A DNA stretch of 5,565 bases from an uncultured Chloroflexota bacterium (GCA_913046025.1 CAJWRP010000191.1:1-5565), one strand, 5' to 3'. Numbered from the stretch's first letter, positions 1-5,565 are shown. Program-made: numbers and translations. Notes: generated by a model not told the origin, from the sequence alone.

Positions 1-89
1 AGGGAATTCCCAGTCGTGTCATAAGACCCCAAAATAACAGCCGCAATTATAACAAAGGCGAAAATAGAGTGCACCGGCTTCAGAGCCAA
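1..89 (-). CDS. Possible divergent membrane or secreted protein, N-terminal part (runs off left edge)
   Basis: This is a weak candidate. The minus strand is open from position 188 down to 1. From a TTG at 89-87 or a GTG at 74-72 it reads a typical signal-anchor pattern: a short n-region with Lys and His (LALKPVHS), then about 14 hydrophobic residues (IFAFVIIAAVILGS), then polar residues (YDTTGNS) at the window edge. An ATG at 185-183 opens the same frame but would overlap the ccmH ATG head-on. No convincing ribosome binding site precedes any of these starts. The stretch is A-rich on the plus strand, so its T-rich complement gives hydrophobic residues easily and the pattern may be chance. No family is recognised. 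If real, the gene would be divergent from the ccm cluster and would share the AT-rich region at about 90-166 as its promoter. Confidence 0.28.
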   Translation of the reverse strand, partial: MALKPVHSIFAFVIIAAVILGSYDTTGNS

Positions 90-114
90 GGTTATAATAA
101 GGTTATTCAATAAC
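88..114. repeat. Direct repeat pair and 13-bp palindrome, possible operator
   Basis: AAGGTTAT occurs at 88-95 and again at 99-106, 11 bp apart (about one helical turn). The second copy runs into GTTATTCAATAAC at 102-114, a perfect 6-bp inverted repeat around one central base. The group overlaps and immediately follows the TATAAT at 93-98, which is where a repressor would act. Such patterns also arise by chance in AT-rich DNA. No known regulator motif is recognised. Confidence 0.25.
93..98 (+). promoter_or_regulatory. Possible -10 element (TATAAT) upstream of ccmH
   Basis: A perfect TATAAT hexamer lies about 70 bases ahead of the first ccmH ATG, in the only AT-rich non-coding stretch before the operon. 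The -35 region at the best spacing (70-75, TGCACC) matches TTGACA at only three of six positions, so a sigma-70 promoter is possible but not well supported. It overlaps the direct repeats and adjoins the palindrome described next. Confidence 0.3.
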
Positions 115-166
115 AAAGGAATTAAATCCTGAAAAGATACGCAGCGGAGCAACAAGCCCAATATAT

Positions 167-826
167 ATGCCTTTATACGCAGCATCCGTTACTAAGGCTG
201 ATTTGCATAAAAGGCTGGCAGTACGAATACCAACAGTGATTTTCCAGTTGAATAAATTGCTATACAGCCTAAGGTCTCAAGTCTCGGCAAGGACGATTCT
301 GGCTGTCGCCATCTTCGCCTTGCTTTTGACGGCGTGCGCAGTGACTTCGGAGAATTACACCGCTTTGGACGCGAGGGCGCAAAGCCTGAACAAAAACATC
401 ATGTGTCCAATTTGCCCAGGAGAGTCCATAGACCAGTCCCAGGCAACCATTGCCCTGCAGATGAGGGAGATTGTCCGCGAGAAGCTGGGCGAGGGCTGGA
501 CCGACGACCAGATACGCAATTTCTTTGTGGACCGGTACGGCCCCAGCGTTCTCATGGAACCCCCAACTGACGGCTTCAGCGTAATGGCCTGGATCGTGCC
601 GCCCGCAATAGTAGTAGTCGCCCTGGTGGCCTTCCTATTGGCGATTAAAGGCATGCGGGGCAACGGACAGCAGACAGAGCCGGCTGTTAACAGCAATGGG
701 GCCGGCGATCCGGATGACTTGCAACGTTACTACGATCGAATTGAAGCATCCCTGGAGCCTCCTTTGGCAAGAGTGGTTACACCAGTCAAGGACACAGATA
801 ACAAAGCGGAGGAATCCAATGGTTGA
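167..826 (+). CDS. ccmH: CcmH-type cytochrome c maturation thiol reductase (lipoprotein-like)
   Basis: CcmH works on the extracytoplasmic face in System I cytochrome c maturation, reducing the apocytochrome CxxCH cysteines (or resolving mixed disulfides) so that CcmF can attach haem. The motif MCPICPGESIDQSQA has its cysteines at residues 80 and 83. It is followed by the family's three-helix region and the block VDRYGPSVLMEPPTDGFSV (121-139), then one TM helix (about 140-161) and a charged cytosolic tail. ALLLTAC at 51-57 looks like a signal peptide ending in a lipobox with Cys57. The ATG at 167 is the only ATG before that signal but adds about 40 residues ahead of it. Its nearest GGAG (146-149) is 17 bases away, too far. 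In-frame GTG at 236 or TTG at 248 or 257 would give a more normal leader, though without a clear ribosome site. Family assignment is secure; the start is not. The gene overlaps ccmF by 8 bp. Confidence 0.9.
   Translation: MPLYAASVTKADLHKRLAVRIPTVIFQLNKLLYSLRSQVSARTILAVAIFALLLTACAVTSENYTALDARAQSLNKNIMCPICPGESIDQSQATIALQMREIVREKLGEGWTDDQIRNFFVDRYGPSVLMEPPTDGFSVMAWIVPPAIVVVALVAFLLAIKGMRGNGQQTEPAVNSNGAGDPDDLQRYYDRIEASLEPPLARVVTPVKDTDNKAEESNG
808..812 (+). promoter_or_regulatory. Ribosome binding site deciding the ccmF start
   Basis: GGAGG sits 6 bases ahead of the ATG at 819, inside the end of ccmH. It favours that ATG over the longer open frame beginning at 696, which would overlap ccmH by 131 bp and add 41 residues unlike CcmF. 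Confidence 0.8.
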
Positions 827-2804
827 GGCCGGACAGGTGGCTCTGGTGATCGCCTTTGTGGTCGCCCTGTACGTGCCAATCGCATCTTTCGTAGGTTCCT
901 GGCAGAAGGTGCCCGAGCTAACCGCCAGTGGTCGGTACAGCTTCTACACCATCCCTATACTACTTCTGATTGCCACCACCGCTCTGGTTTACTCCTTCGT
1001 TGTCCGGGATTTCTCTGTAAAATACGTCTTCGAAAACAGCAATTTGGCCATGCCACAGATATATACATGGGTGGCCTTCTACGCGGGAAACGCGGGCTCA
1101 CTTCTGTTCCTGGCCGTCGTCCTAGCCATTGCATCGGTCATAGCAGTTCTCACCATCAGGAAGCGACTCCCCTACACGGCGCCATTCGCCACAGCGATCA
1201 TGGCCCTGATCATAGCGTTCTTTCTGGGCATCATGGTGTTCATGGCCAACCCCCTCACCGTGCTGGACTTCATTCCCCCAGACGGACAGGGCATCAACCC
1301 TCTCTTGATTCACTTCGGCATGTTCATACACCCTCCTCTGCAGATGTCAGGGCTGGTGCTGGTGGCAATTCCCTTCAGCATAGCCATCGGAGCATTGGCT
1401 GCCCGACGTGGAGGCCGTGACGAGTGGGTCGACCTGGGCAGGCTCTGGGGCATGATCTCATGGCTGATACTAACTATCGGTCTGCTGTTAGGCAGCTGGT
1501 GGGCGTATACCATACTTGGTTGGGGCGGATACTGGGCCTGGGACCCTGTAGAGAACTCAGCACTGATGCCCTGGTTAGCTATGACGGCATTTGTGCATTC
1601 GATCATGGTGCAGAAGCGTCGAGGAATGTTTCGAATGTGGAACATGATTTTGATCATCGTTGCATTTACCCTTGCACAAATGGGTATGTTCATCAACCGG
1701 GGAGGACCAGTGCCATCAGTGCATTCGTTCGCTCAGTCGGCAATGGGATGGCTTTTCTTGATGTTCATGGCGGTCACTATGGTAGCCGCGATAGCTTTGT
1801 TTTTCTGGCGGCTGGAATCTCTCAAGAGCCGATCAAGCCTTGAATCGCCATGGTCCCGCGAGAGCGCATTCCTGGGACAGAACATACTTTTCCTCCTAGT
1901 CGCCTTTGTGACTCTGTGGGGAACGATCTTCCCGATCTTCAGCGAGGCTGCTCAGGGCACCGTGATAACTGTCGGGCGGCCATTCTTTGATCTGGTAAAC
2001 GGTCCGCTACTGCTAGCCATTGTTTTCCTCATGGGCATTGGCCCGCTGCTACCCTGGCGCAGAGCGACCGTACGCAACCTTCTGCGCACACTTCGAGTGC
2101 CGCTTAGCGTGGGCCTTCTAACTGGCTTGGTCCTGGTCATCGTTGGCATTCGTCAGCCGCCTGCTGTCGTGGCGTTCGCTACACTAGCACTGGTGCTGGC
2201 AGGCATCATCAACGAGTGGGTCCGGGGAACGCGCTCACGGCATCGCAAGGGCGAGCCATACCTTGCGGCATTCGGTAACCTGCTCTCCGCAAACAGGCCC
2301 AGATACGGTGGGTACATCGTGCACATGGGCATCCTAATGCTAGCAGTGGGAGCGATCGCTTCGTCCTTCTACAGCACTCAACGAGACCTGGTAATGGAGC
2401 CCGGCGAAGTAGCCAGTGTCGGAAGCTATACTTTTGAGTACATGGGAGTGGAAAACAGGGTATTTTCTGACCGCGAAGAGTCATTAGCATCGTTCACTGT
2501 GTTCAAGGATGGCGAATACGTCGGCGACATGGAAGCCTATCGTGCCTTCTACCCCGACTTCCGAATAGCAGCCACCAAAGGGGCCATCAGGAGCACCTTG
2601 GTCGAGGATTTTTACATCGTACCGTCCGAGTTCCAGGACGGGGGACAGGCTGTCTTCCGGGTATTGGTAAATCCGCTGGTATGGTGGATGTGGGCGTCAG
2701 GGCCCATAATCACCCTGGGCATAGCTTTCGGACTGTGGCCTGTGCGACAACCAGCTATAGCCGCTGCACGTCTCCCCAGTGGCGTTCTGGTCACTAGGGC
2801 CTAG
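819..2804 (+). CDS. ccmF: CcmF, haem lyase subunit of cytochrome c maturation
   Basis: CcmF is the integral-membrane core of the System I haem ligation complex. It takes haem from holo-CcmE and joins it to reduced apocytochrome c outside the membrane. The 661-residue product has about 14-15 hydrophobic segments, close to the usual length (E. coli about 647). The WWD-domain signature WGGYWAWDPVENSALMPW is at 235-252. Histidines match the four conserved family positions: H171 (IHPPLQMSG), H260 (FVHSIMVQ), H302 (PSVHSFAQS) and H502 (IVHMGI). The P/E block and VGRPFFDLVNGPLL lie at about 371-398. A soluble extracytoplasmic domain spans about 520-617 before the last TM helix (about 618-640). The ATG at 819 is chosen for its GGAGG and the 8-bp overlap (ATGGTTGA) with ccmH, which implies translational coupling. 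The order ccmH then ccmF is the reverse of the enterobacterial order, and no thioredoxin-like ccmG lies between them. Nothing appears truncated. Confidence 0.96.
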   Translation: MVEAGQVALVIAFVVALYVPIASFVGSWQKVPELTASGRYSFYTIPILLLIATTALVYSFVVRDFSVKYVFENSNLAMPQIYTWVAFYAGNAGSLLFLAVVLAIASVIAVLTIRKRLPYTAPFATAIMALIIAFFLGIMVFMANPLTVLDFIPPDGQGINPLLIHFGMFIHPPLQMSGLVLVAIPFSIAIGALAARRGGRDEWVDLGRLWGMISWLILTIGLLLGSWWAYTILGWGGYWAWDPVENSALMPWLAMTAFVHSIMVQKRRGMFRMWNMILIIVAFTLAQMGMFINRGGPVPSVHSFAQSAMGWLFLMFMAVTMVAAIALFFWRLESLKSRSSLESPWSRESAFLGQNILFLLVAFVTLWGTIFPIFSEAAQGTVITVGRPFFDLVNGPLLLAIVFLMGIGPLLPWRRATVRNLLRTLRVPLSVGLLTGLVLVIVGIRQPPAVVAFATLALVLAGIINEWVRGTRSRHRKGEPYLAAFGNLLSANRPRYGGYIVHMGILMLAVGAIASSFYSTQRDLVMEPGEVASVGSYTFEYMGVENRVFSDREESLASFTVFKDGEYVGDMEAYRAFYPDFRIAATKGAIRSTLVEDFYIVPSEFQDGGQAVFRVLVNPLVWWMWASGPIITLGIAFGLWPVRQPAIAAARLPSGVLVTRA

Positions 2805-2813
2805 GTCGAGCCT

Positions 2814-3212
2814 TTGTTCATCATCGTTGCACTGCTAATCGCCCTGATACCAGCCGTTGCTGTACTTTACCCGTTCATCAAGGGCAACGCCGCCAATGAG
2901 TGGCTGGACGACGAGAGCTCGCCTATGGCTGATCTGGAGCGACGTTGGGACTCTGCCATATCGGGCATCAAAAGCGCAGAGCTCGAGTACTCCGTCGGCA
3001 ACCTAGAACAGGACGACTACACGTGGCTCCGCCAGGAGTACATGCGTGAGGCGGCGCTGGTTATGCGCTCCATGGAGTTGGAGGAAGAGCAAGAGGCTGA
3101 ACTACTTGCGGCAATAGAAGTAGAGATCCGAGATGTTAGGAAGCAAATCTCTGGACCGGATGCCAAGCCAGACGACCCACAGGCTTCCCAGGAGCCTGCC
3201 TCCAGTGCTTAA
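2814..3212 (+). CDS. Small membrane protein matching the N-terminal segment of CcmI
   Basis: The product has 132 residues. A TM helix at about 2-20 (FIIVALLIALIPAVAVLYPF) is followed by a charged helical region. Residues about 48-84 read SAISGIKSAELEYSVGNLEQ then DDYTWLRQEYMREAALVM. This is the pattern seen after the first TM helix of CcmI (leu-rich 'ELE-Y--G-L---DY--L-----REA' loop). CcmI normally continues with a second TM helix and periplasmic TPR repeats that hold apocytochrome; here there is only an acidic coiled-coil-like stretch (86-112) and a Pro/Ser/Asp-rich tail. By family logic it could scaffold the CcmF-CcmH complex from the membrane. The start must be the TTG at 2814, because the frame is closed by the ccmF stop at 2802-2804 and the next ATG (2925) would lose the TM helix. 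The ribosome site is poor (GGTCGAG). CcmI relationship is inferred from pattern, fairly likely. Confidence 0.75.
   Translation: MFIIVALLIALIPAVAVLYPFIKGNAANEWLDDESSPMADLERRWDSAISGIKSAELEYSVGNLEQDDYTWLRQEYMREAALVMRSMELEEEQEAELLAAIEVEIRDVRKQISGPDAKPDDPQASQEPASSA
3190..3194 (+). promoter_or_regulatory. Ribosome binding site supporting a GTG start at 3205
   Basis: AGGAG lies 10 bases ahead of GTG 3205, at the end of the preceding gene. It supports GTG over the ATGs at 3133 and 3160, which would place 15-24 polar, unrelated residues before the signal peptide. The resulting GTGCTTAA overlap is 8 bp, the same as at the ccmH/ccmF junction. Confidence 0.6.
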
Positions 3213-4395
3213 GCATCTGGCCATTGCCGGACTAATCTTTCTTACCTTACTTGGCTCGTTAGCCTTTTTTCAAAAGACAACCCAGGCACAAGAAAAAGGC
3301 CTAATTGTGGAAGGCATTGTTGTTAATGGCTCTCCGGACAGTCCCACGCCTGTAGACCTAGTGGTCACCTTTCACCAGGATAACGCCTCTTTGCACGATC
3401 ATCTGGAAACTTCTACTGACGCCGAAGGCCGCTTCCGTTTCAAAGGCATAATTCCTGATCCTTTTATGGTGTACGGCGTTTCTGTGCGCTACCAGGATGC
3501 TCTGTACGGCACTGACATCGACCTGCTCGATGGGCCATCTTCATATATTCTGCTGCAAATTTTCGAGACCTCCAACGATCAGCAGATCATCCACGCCAAT
3601 TCAGCTTCGGTCCTCTTTGCCGACACTGACCAAGAGACGGGAACTATCTCTGTGCTTGAGATGGTTCAACTTGCCAACGATTCAGATTACACATACGTGG
3701 CAGGAGACGAACTTCCCATGGACTTACTACGCTTCGGCCTTCCTCCTGACACTATTTCGCTGCAGGTCGACACGCGGCTGCTAGGGGCTGACGTAGTGCA
3801 GGTGGATCGCGGCTTCGCGGTGCTAGCGGCCGTCCCTCCAGGCAACCACGACATAATGTACACATACGAGTTTCCCTATGAGGGAACCGAGCACATATTC
3901 ACCAAGTCGTTGCCTTTCGGAGCAGAGGGGCTGCGCATCCTCTCGCCAGATGACGTCCTAACAATATCGGGGGAAGACCTGGGTACTCTGGAGATGGTAT
4001 CAATTGGGAGCAGCCCATATCAGCTGCTCGAACAGACAGGACTAGACCGCGGTACACGAGTGGGCATAACCCTGTCCAACCTGCCGCAGGCCTCATTTCC
4101 CGAGCGAATGCTCTACGCTGCCAAAACAGTCCGCGCCGAGATTCTGGCATCGGTCTTGCTAGCGATGCTGATGGTGGTCCTCTCTGGGTTCGCCATACAC
4201 AGGCACCGCAATAAACAGCACATGCCTGTGGAGGCCACTCCCGCACCAACTACGGCACAAGGAGATCGCTTTACATTGCAAAGAATGATCTTTCAGCTAG
4301 AGCAGGGTTATGAAAGCGGCGAAGTGGCAGCGGAGAGCTACCATAGAAGGCGAAGGGTGCTTGAGAGCCGATTGAAATCGGTAGACGAGGTTTGA
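3205..4395 (+). CDS. Exported, membrane-anchored beta-sandwich protein, likely Ccm accessory factor
   Basis: No named gene is recognised. From GTG 3205 the product has 396 residues. A signal peptide (LKHLAIAGLIFLTLLGSLAFF, then TTQAQ with a likely cut near residues 28-29) is followed by a first extracytoplasmic domain at about 33-120. That domain has the look of a carboxypeptidase-regulatory/transthyretin-like beta sandwich: VEGIVVNGSPDSPTPVDLVV, then TDAEGRFRFKGI, then aromatic strands. A second all-beta region covers about 128-305 (GLPPDT, VPPGNHDIMYTYEFPY). A TM helix at about 312-331 is followed by a basic HRHRNK stop-transfer and a cytosolic tail. Tail residues 355-392 are helical and match the CcmI-like motif of the preceding gene without gaps (I362, E366, Y369, G372, Y379, R383). 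It has no cysteine pair or haem motif. As the last gene of the ccm unit, coupled to the CcmI-like gene by an 8-bp overlap, it plausibly acts in haem ligation or apocytochrome handling. It could instead be an unrelated envelope protein. Confidence 0.72.
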   Translation: MLKHLAIAGLIFLTLLGSLAFFQKTTQAQEKGLIVEGIVVNGSPDSPTPVDLVVTFHQDNASLHDHLETSTDAEGRFRFKGIIPDPFMVYGVSVRYQDALYGTDIDLLDGPSSYILLQIFETSNDQQIIHANSASVLFADTDQETGTISVLEMVQLANDSDYTYVAGDELPMDLLRFGLPPDTISLQVDTRLLGADVVQVDRGFAVLAAVPPGNHDIMYTYEFPYEGTEHIFTKSLPFGAEGLRILSPDDVLTISGEDLGTLEMVSIGSSPYQLLEQTGLDRGTRVGITLSNLPQASFPERMLYAAKTVRAEILASVLLAMLMVVLSGFAIHRHRNKQHMPVEATPAPTTAQGDRFTLQRMIFQLEQGYESGEVAAESYHRRRRVLESRLKSVDEV

Positions 4396-4426
4396 TGTGT
4401 TGGCACTGCTTCGGTAGAACAGCAAG

Positions 4427-4519
4427 ATGCTGGTAAATCCTCAGGGTGACATGATGATCATAGAGGACGAAAAGCTACTATACGTGGGGCCTGGCCAGAC
4501 TTACAGACCTCGAAGGTGA
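4427..4519 (+). CDS. Possible 30-residue peptide or gene remnant upstream of the deacetylase relic
   Basis: An ATG-started frame encodes 30 residues (MLVNPQGDMMIIEDEKLLYV, then GPGQTYRPRR). Its stop codon lies inside the ribosome site of the following reading frame, which would suit a coupled leader peptide. There is no good ribosome site of its own, no family is recognised and the length is near what chance allows. It may equally be a decayed fragment or nothing. The rest of 4396-4529 shows no other feature. Confidence 0.15.
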   Translation: MLVNPQGDMMIIEDEKLLYVGPGQTYRPRR

Positions 4520-4521
4520 GG
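4515..4521 (+). promoter_or_regulatory. Ribosome binding site of the PIG-L relic
   Basis: GGTGAGG sits 8 bases ahead of ATG 4530. It fixes the original start of the broken deacetylase gene and shows that its translation signal is still intact. Confidence 0.55.
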
Positions 4522-4529
4522 CATAAAGC

Positions 4530-5239
4530 ATGCCCAACAAACAACAAACAATGCTGTGCGTTTTCGCCCATCCGGATGACGAGTCGTTTGGGAAGGGGGA
4601 TGTTGACCAAATACGCTGCATCAGACATTTGCATAATAACCATCTCTACTAGTCGAGGTGAAGGCAGCTCTTGGGGCATGAGGAACACAGAGAACACCTT
4701 GGCGATGTGCGGAAGCGGAGATGCAATGCGCCTCAGAAGTACTCGGGCTGAACGAGTCTCGCGTTCTGGATTACCCTGATACCAAACTTGATCAGGTCAA
4801 TGAAGATGAACTTCGCGACCTTGTCCTACAGGCAATCTTGGATATCAAACCTACCATGGCCTTCGAACCTCACAGCGTAACTGGAAACCCGGACCATATA
4901 GCTATTACCAGAGCCACTACCGAGGCTATCAGTCTAATGCCAATAGACCAAAAACCTGATCTCTTCTATTGGGGTCTGACTGAACGTGCCGCCCAGCGCC
5001 TGAAAGAGATATCAGACATACCGTTTGTCGGCCTGGACAGTGGTGTTTCCAACACAATAATCGATACATCCGCTCACCTGGACACCCCTTGGAAAGCCAT
5101 CCGCTGTCATAGGAGTTAAAGTGATCCTCTGCCACCGCTCCTTACGGAAATATTCGAGCTGCAGGATGGCAAGGGGTATTTCGTTAAGACCAACGCGTCT
5201 ACCAAAAATACTCCCGCTGCCACGGATTTCTCCCCTTAG
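4530..5239 (+). pseudogene. PIG-L/LmbE-type zinc deacetylase, broken by three frameshifts and one stop
   Basis: Intact relatives are metal-dependent amidohydrolases that remove acetyl groups from N-acetylglucosamine conjugates (MshB, BshB, PIG-L). The zinc motif FAHPDDESFG is at 4563-4592 (frame of ATG 4530). The text then moves to the next frame near the G run at 4595-4599 (MLTKYAAS, ISTSRGEGSSWG). It returns to the first frame near 4681-4684 (EHREHLGDVR) and moves to the third frame near 4709-4713 (EAEMQCASEVLGL). That last frame runs on with VTGNPDHIAITRATTEAI to IRCHRS, where a TAA at 5117-5119 interrupts it. The same frame continues sensibly (LLTEIFELQDGKGYFVK) to TAG at 5237-5239. Added together the pieces give about 236 codons, normal for the family. 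All lesions keep recognisable flanking text, so decay is recent or the lesions are sequence errors. The NPDH motif keeps the presumed zinc-binding His but has Asn where His is usual. Confidence 0.85.
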
Positions 5240-5266
5240 ACATCCGCTCTACATGTTCCAAATACA

Positions 5267-5294
5267 AAGAGGCCGTCGACATCGGCGGCCTCTT
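5267..5294. terminator. Bidirectional hairpin between convergent genes
   Basis: AAGAGGCCGTCG (5267-5278) pairs with CGGCGGCCTCTT (5283-5294): a 12-bp stem with one G-U pair and an ACAT loop. Downstream on the plus strand is a weak T-rich run (GTTTCTTATT, 5300-5309). On the minus strand the stem is followed by TGTATTTGG. It lies 27 bases after the relic's stop and 33 bases beyond the minus-strand cytochrome stop, exactly where a shared terminator is expected. Confidence 0.7.
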
Positions 5295-5327
5295 CAGCAT
5301 GTTTCTTATTCCGAAAAACGCCCGGTA

Positions 5328-5565
5328 CTACTGCCCTATTCGGGAACGCAAGAACTGAACTAGCGCCCAACGCTCTTCTTCACTTAGCATCTTGCCAAAC
5401 TCAGGCATGGGGGAGGTAGAGTCCCTACCACGCAGGCGAACAGCAAGCCCTTGACGTCCGCCACCGGATATGAATCCGAACAGTTCTCCATTTGTAGCAT
5501 TTTTAGTGGGGTCCGCTCGTAGATCTGCCGGGAACGGTCCGCGATCGTAAGCGAGACCCCCGTCC
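5328..5565 (-). CDS. Class I cytochrome c, C-terminal fragment (runs off right edge)
   Basis: The minus strand reads 78 residues ending at TAG (5330-5328) and enters from beyond the window. GGLAYDRGPFPADLRADP is followed by a helical stretch (NGELFGFISGGG). The axial-ligand segment STSPMPEFGKM comes next, with Met53 of the visible part in the PMPEF context being the probable sixth haem-iron ligand. The closing helix LSEEERWALVQFLRS is the standard C-terminal helix of class I cytochromes c. The CxxCH haem-binding site lies outside the window, so it cannot be confirmed here. Such domains carry electrons on the outer face of the membrane and need the Ccm system encoded to the left for haem attachment. 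Whether this is a lone domain or the tail of a larger membrane protein cannot be seen. Confidence 0.85.
   Translation of the reverse strand, partial: DGGLAYDRGPFPADLRADPTKNATNGELFGFISGGGRQGLAVRLRGRDSTSPMPEFGKMLSEEERWALVQFLRSRIGQ

Noticed and set aside
2..11. GGGAATTCCC perfect 10-bp palindrome
   Set aside because: Too short and isolated at the window edge to assign a role; it lies within the possible divergent frame.
696..818. Longer start for ccmF at ATG 696
   Set aside because: It would overlap ccmH by 131 bp and add 41 residues unlike the hydrophobic CcmF N-terminus; ATG 819 has GGAGG at ideal spacing.
1310..1696. Minus-strand open frame of 128 codons inside ccmF (and others at 355-696, 1952-2149, 2209-2490, 3899-4249)
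   Set aside because: Antisense to well-conserved coding sequence, with no domain-like composition; these are shadows of the real genes.
1424..1843. Plus-strand 139-codon frame inside ccmF
   Set aside because: It is an alternative frame of the ccmF core that includes the WWD and His motifs; only the ccmF frame makes sense.
3133..3204. Longer start for the beta-sandwich protein at ATG 3133 or 3160
   Set aside because: The added residues are polar and precede a complete signal peptide; GTG 3205 has AGGAG and gives a compact overlap.
4516..4779. Separate 87-residue gene
   Set aside because: Its middle part is the second piece of the PIG-L frame and its ends are out-of-frame text; it is a fragment of the broken gene.
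5121..5363. Plus-strand 80-codon frame
   Set aside because: It is Arg/Pro-rich, crosses the hairpin and overlaps the cytochrome c C-terminus on the other strand; better explanations exist for all of it.
1..5565. CRISPR arrays, tRNA or rRNA genes, insertion sequences
   Set aside because: No spaced repeat series, cloverleaf, rRNA core sequence or transposase motif was seen on either strand.

Overview
The window reads as a piece of a bacterial chromosome of moderate GC content (roughly the mid-50s percent by eye, with an AT-rich left end). It is centred on a compact plus-strand cluster for c-type cytochrome maturation (System I, Ccm). The CcmH homologue carries a CPIC-PGE-IDQSQ version of the thiol motif and a lipobox. 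Together with CcmF, the PIG-L/LmbE relic and the cytochrome c fragment, this resembles Chloroflexota (Dehalococcoidia/SAR202-type) genomes. That placement is inference from remembered family patterns, not from a search.

Layout: 1-166 is AT-rich and holds a possible promoter/operator region, and perhaps the start of a divergent minus-strand gene that leaves the window. 167-826 is ccmH (apocytochrome thiol reductase). 819-2804 is ccmF (haem lyase core subunit), with all four conserved histidines and the WWD motif. 2814-3212 is a small one-TM protein matching the N-terminal membrane/cytosolic segment of CcmI but lacking the TPR part. 3205-4395 is a secreted-then-anchored beta-sandwich protein whose short cytosolic tail resembles that same CcmI segment. 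Genes overlap by 8 bp at two of the three junctions, and the third gap is 9 bp, so the four are almost certainly one transcriptional and translationally coupled unit.

Downstream, 4530-5239 is a PIG-L/LmbE-type deacetylase reading frame broken by three frameshifts and one in-frame stop: a pseudogene, or a run of sequence errors. It is followed by a 12-bp-stem hairpin (5267-5294) that probably terminates transcription from both sides. Beyond it, on the minus strand, lies the C-terminal 78 residues of a class I cytochrome c, a plausible client of the Ccm machinery.

How the genes work together: CcmH keeps the apocytochrome CxxCH cysteines reduced, CcmF ligates haem, and the CcmI-like protein would bridge or scaffold the two. 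The fourth gene is not a recognised Ccm subunit. By position, topology and the shared cytosolic motif, it may be a lineage-specific replacement for the periplasmic part of CcmI. This is the most interesting hypothesis in the window. CcmA, B, C, E and G are not seen here.
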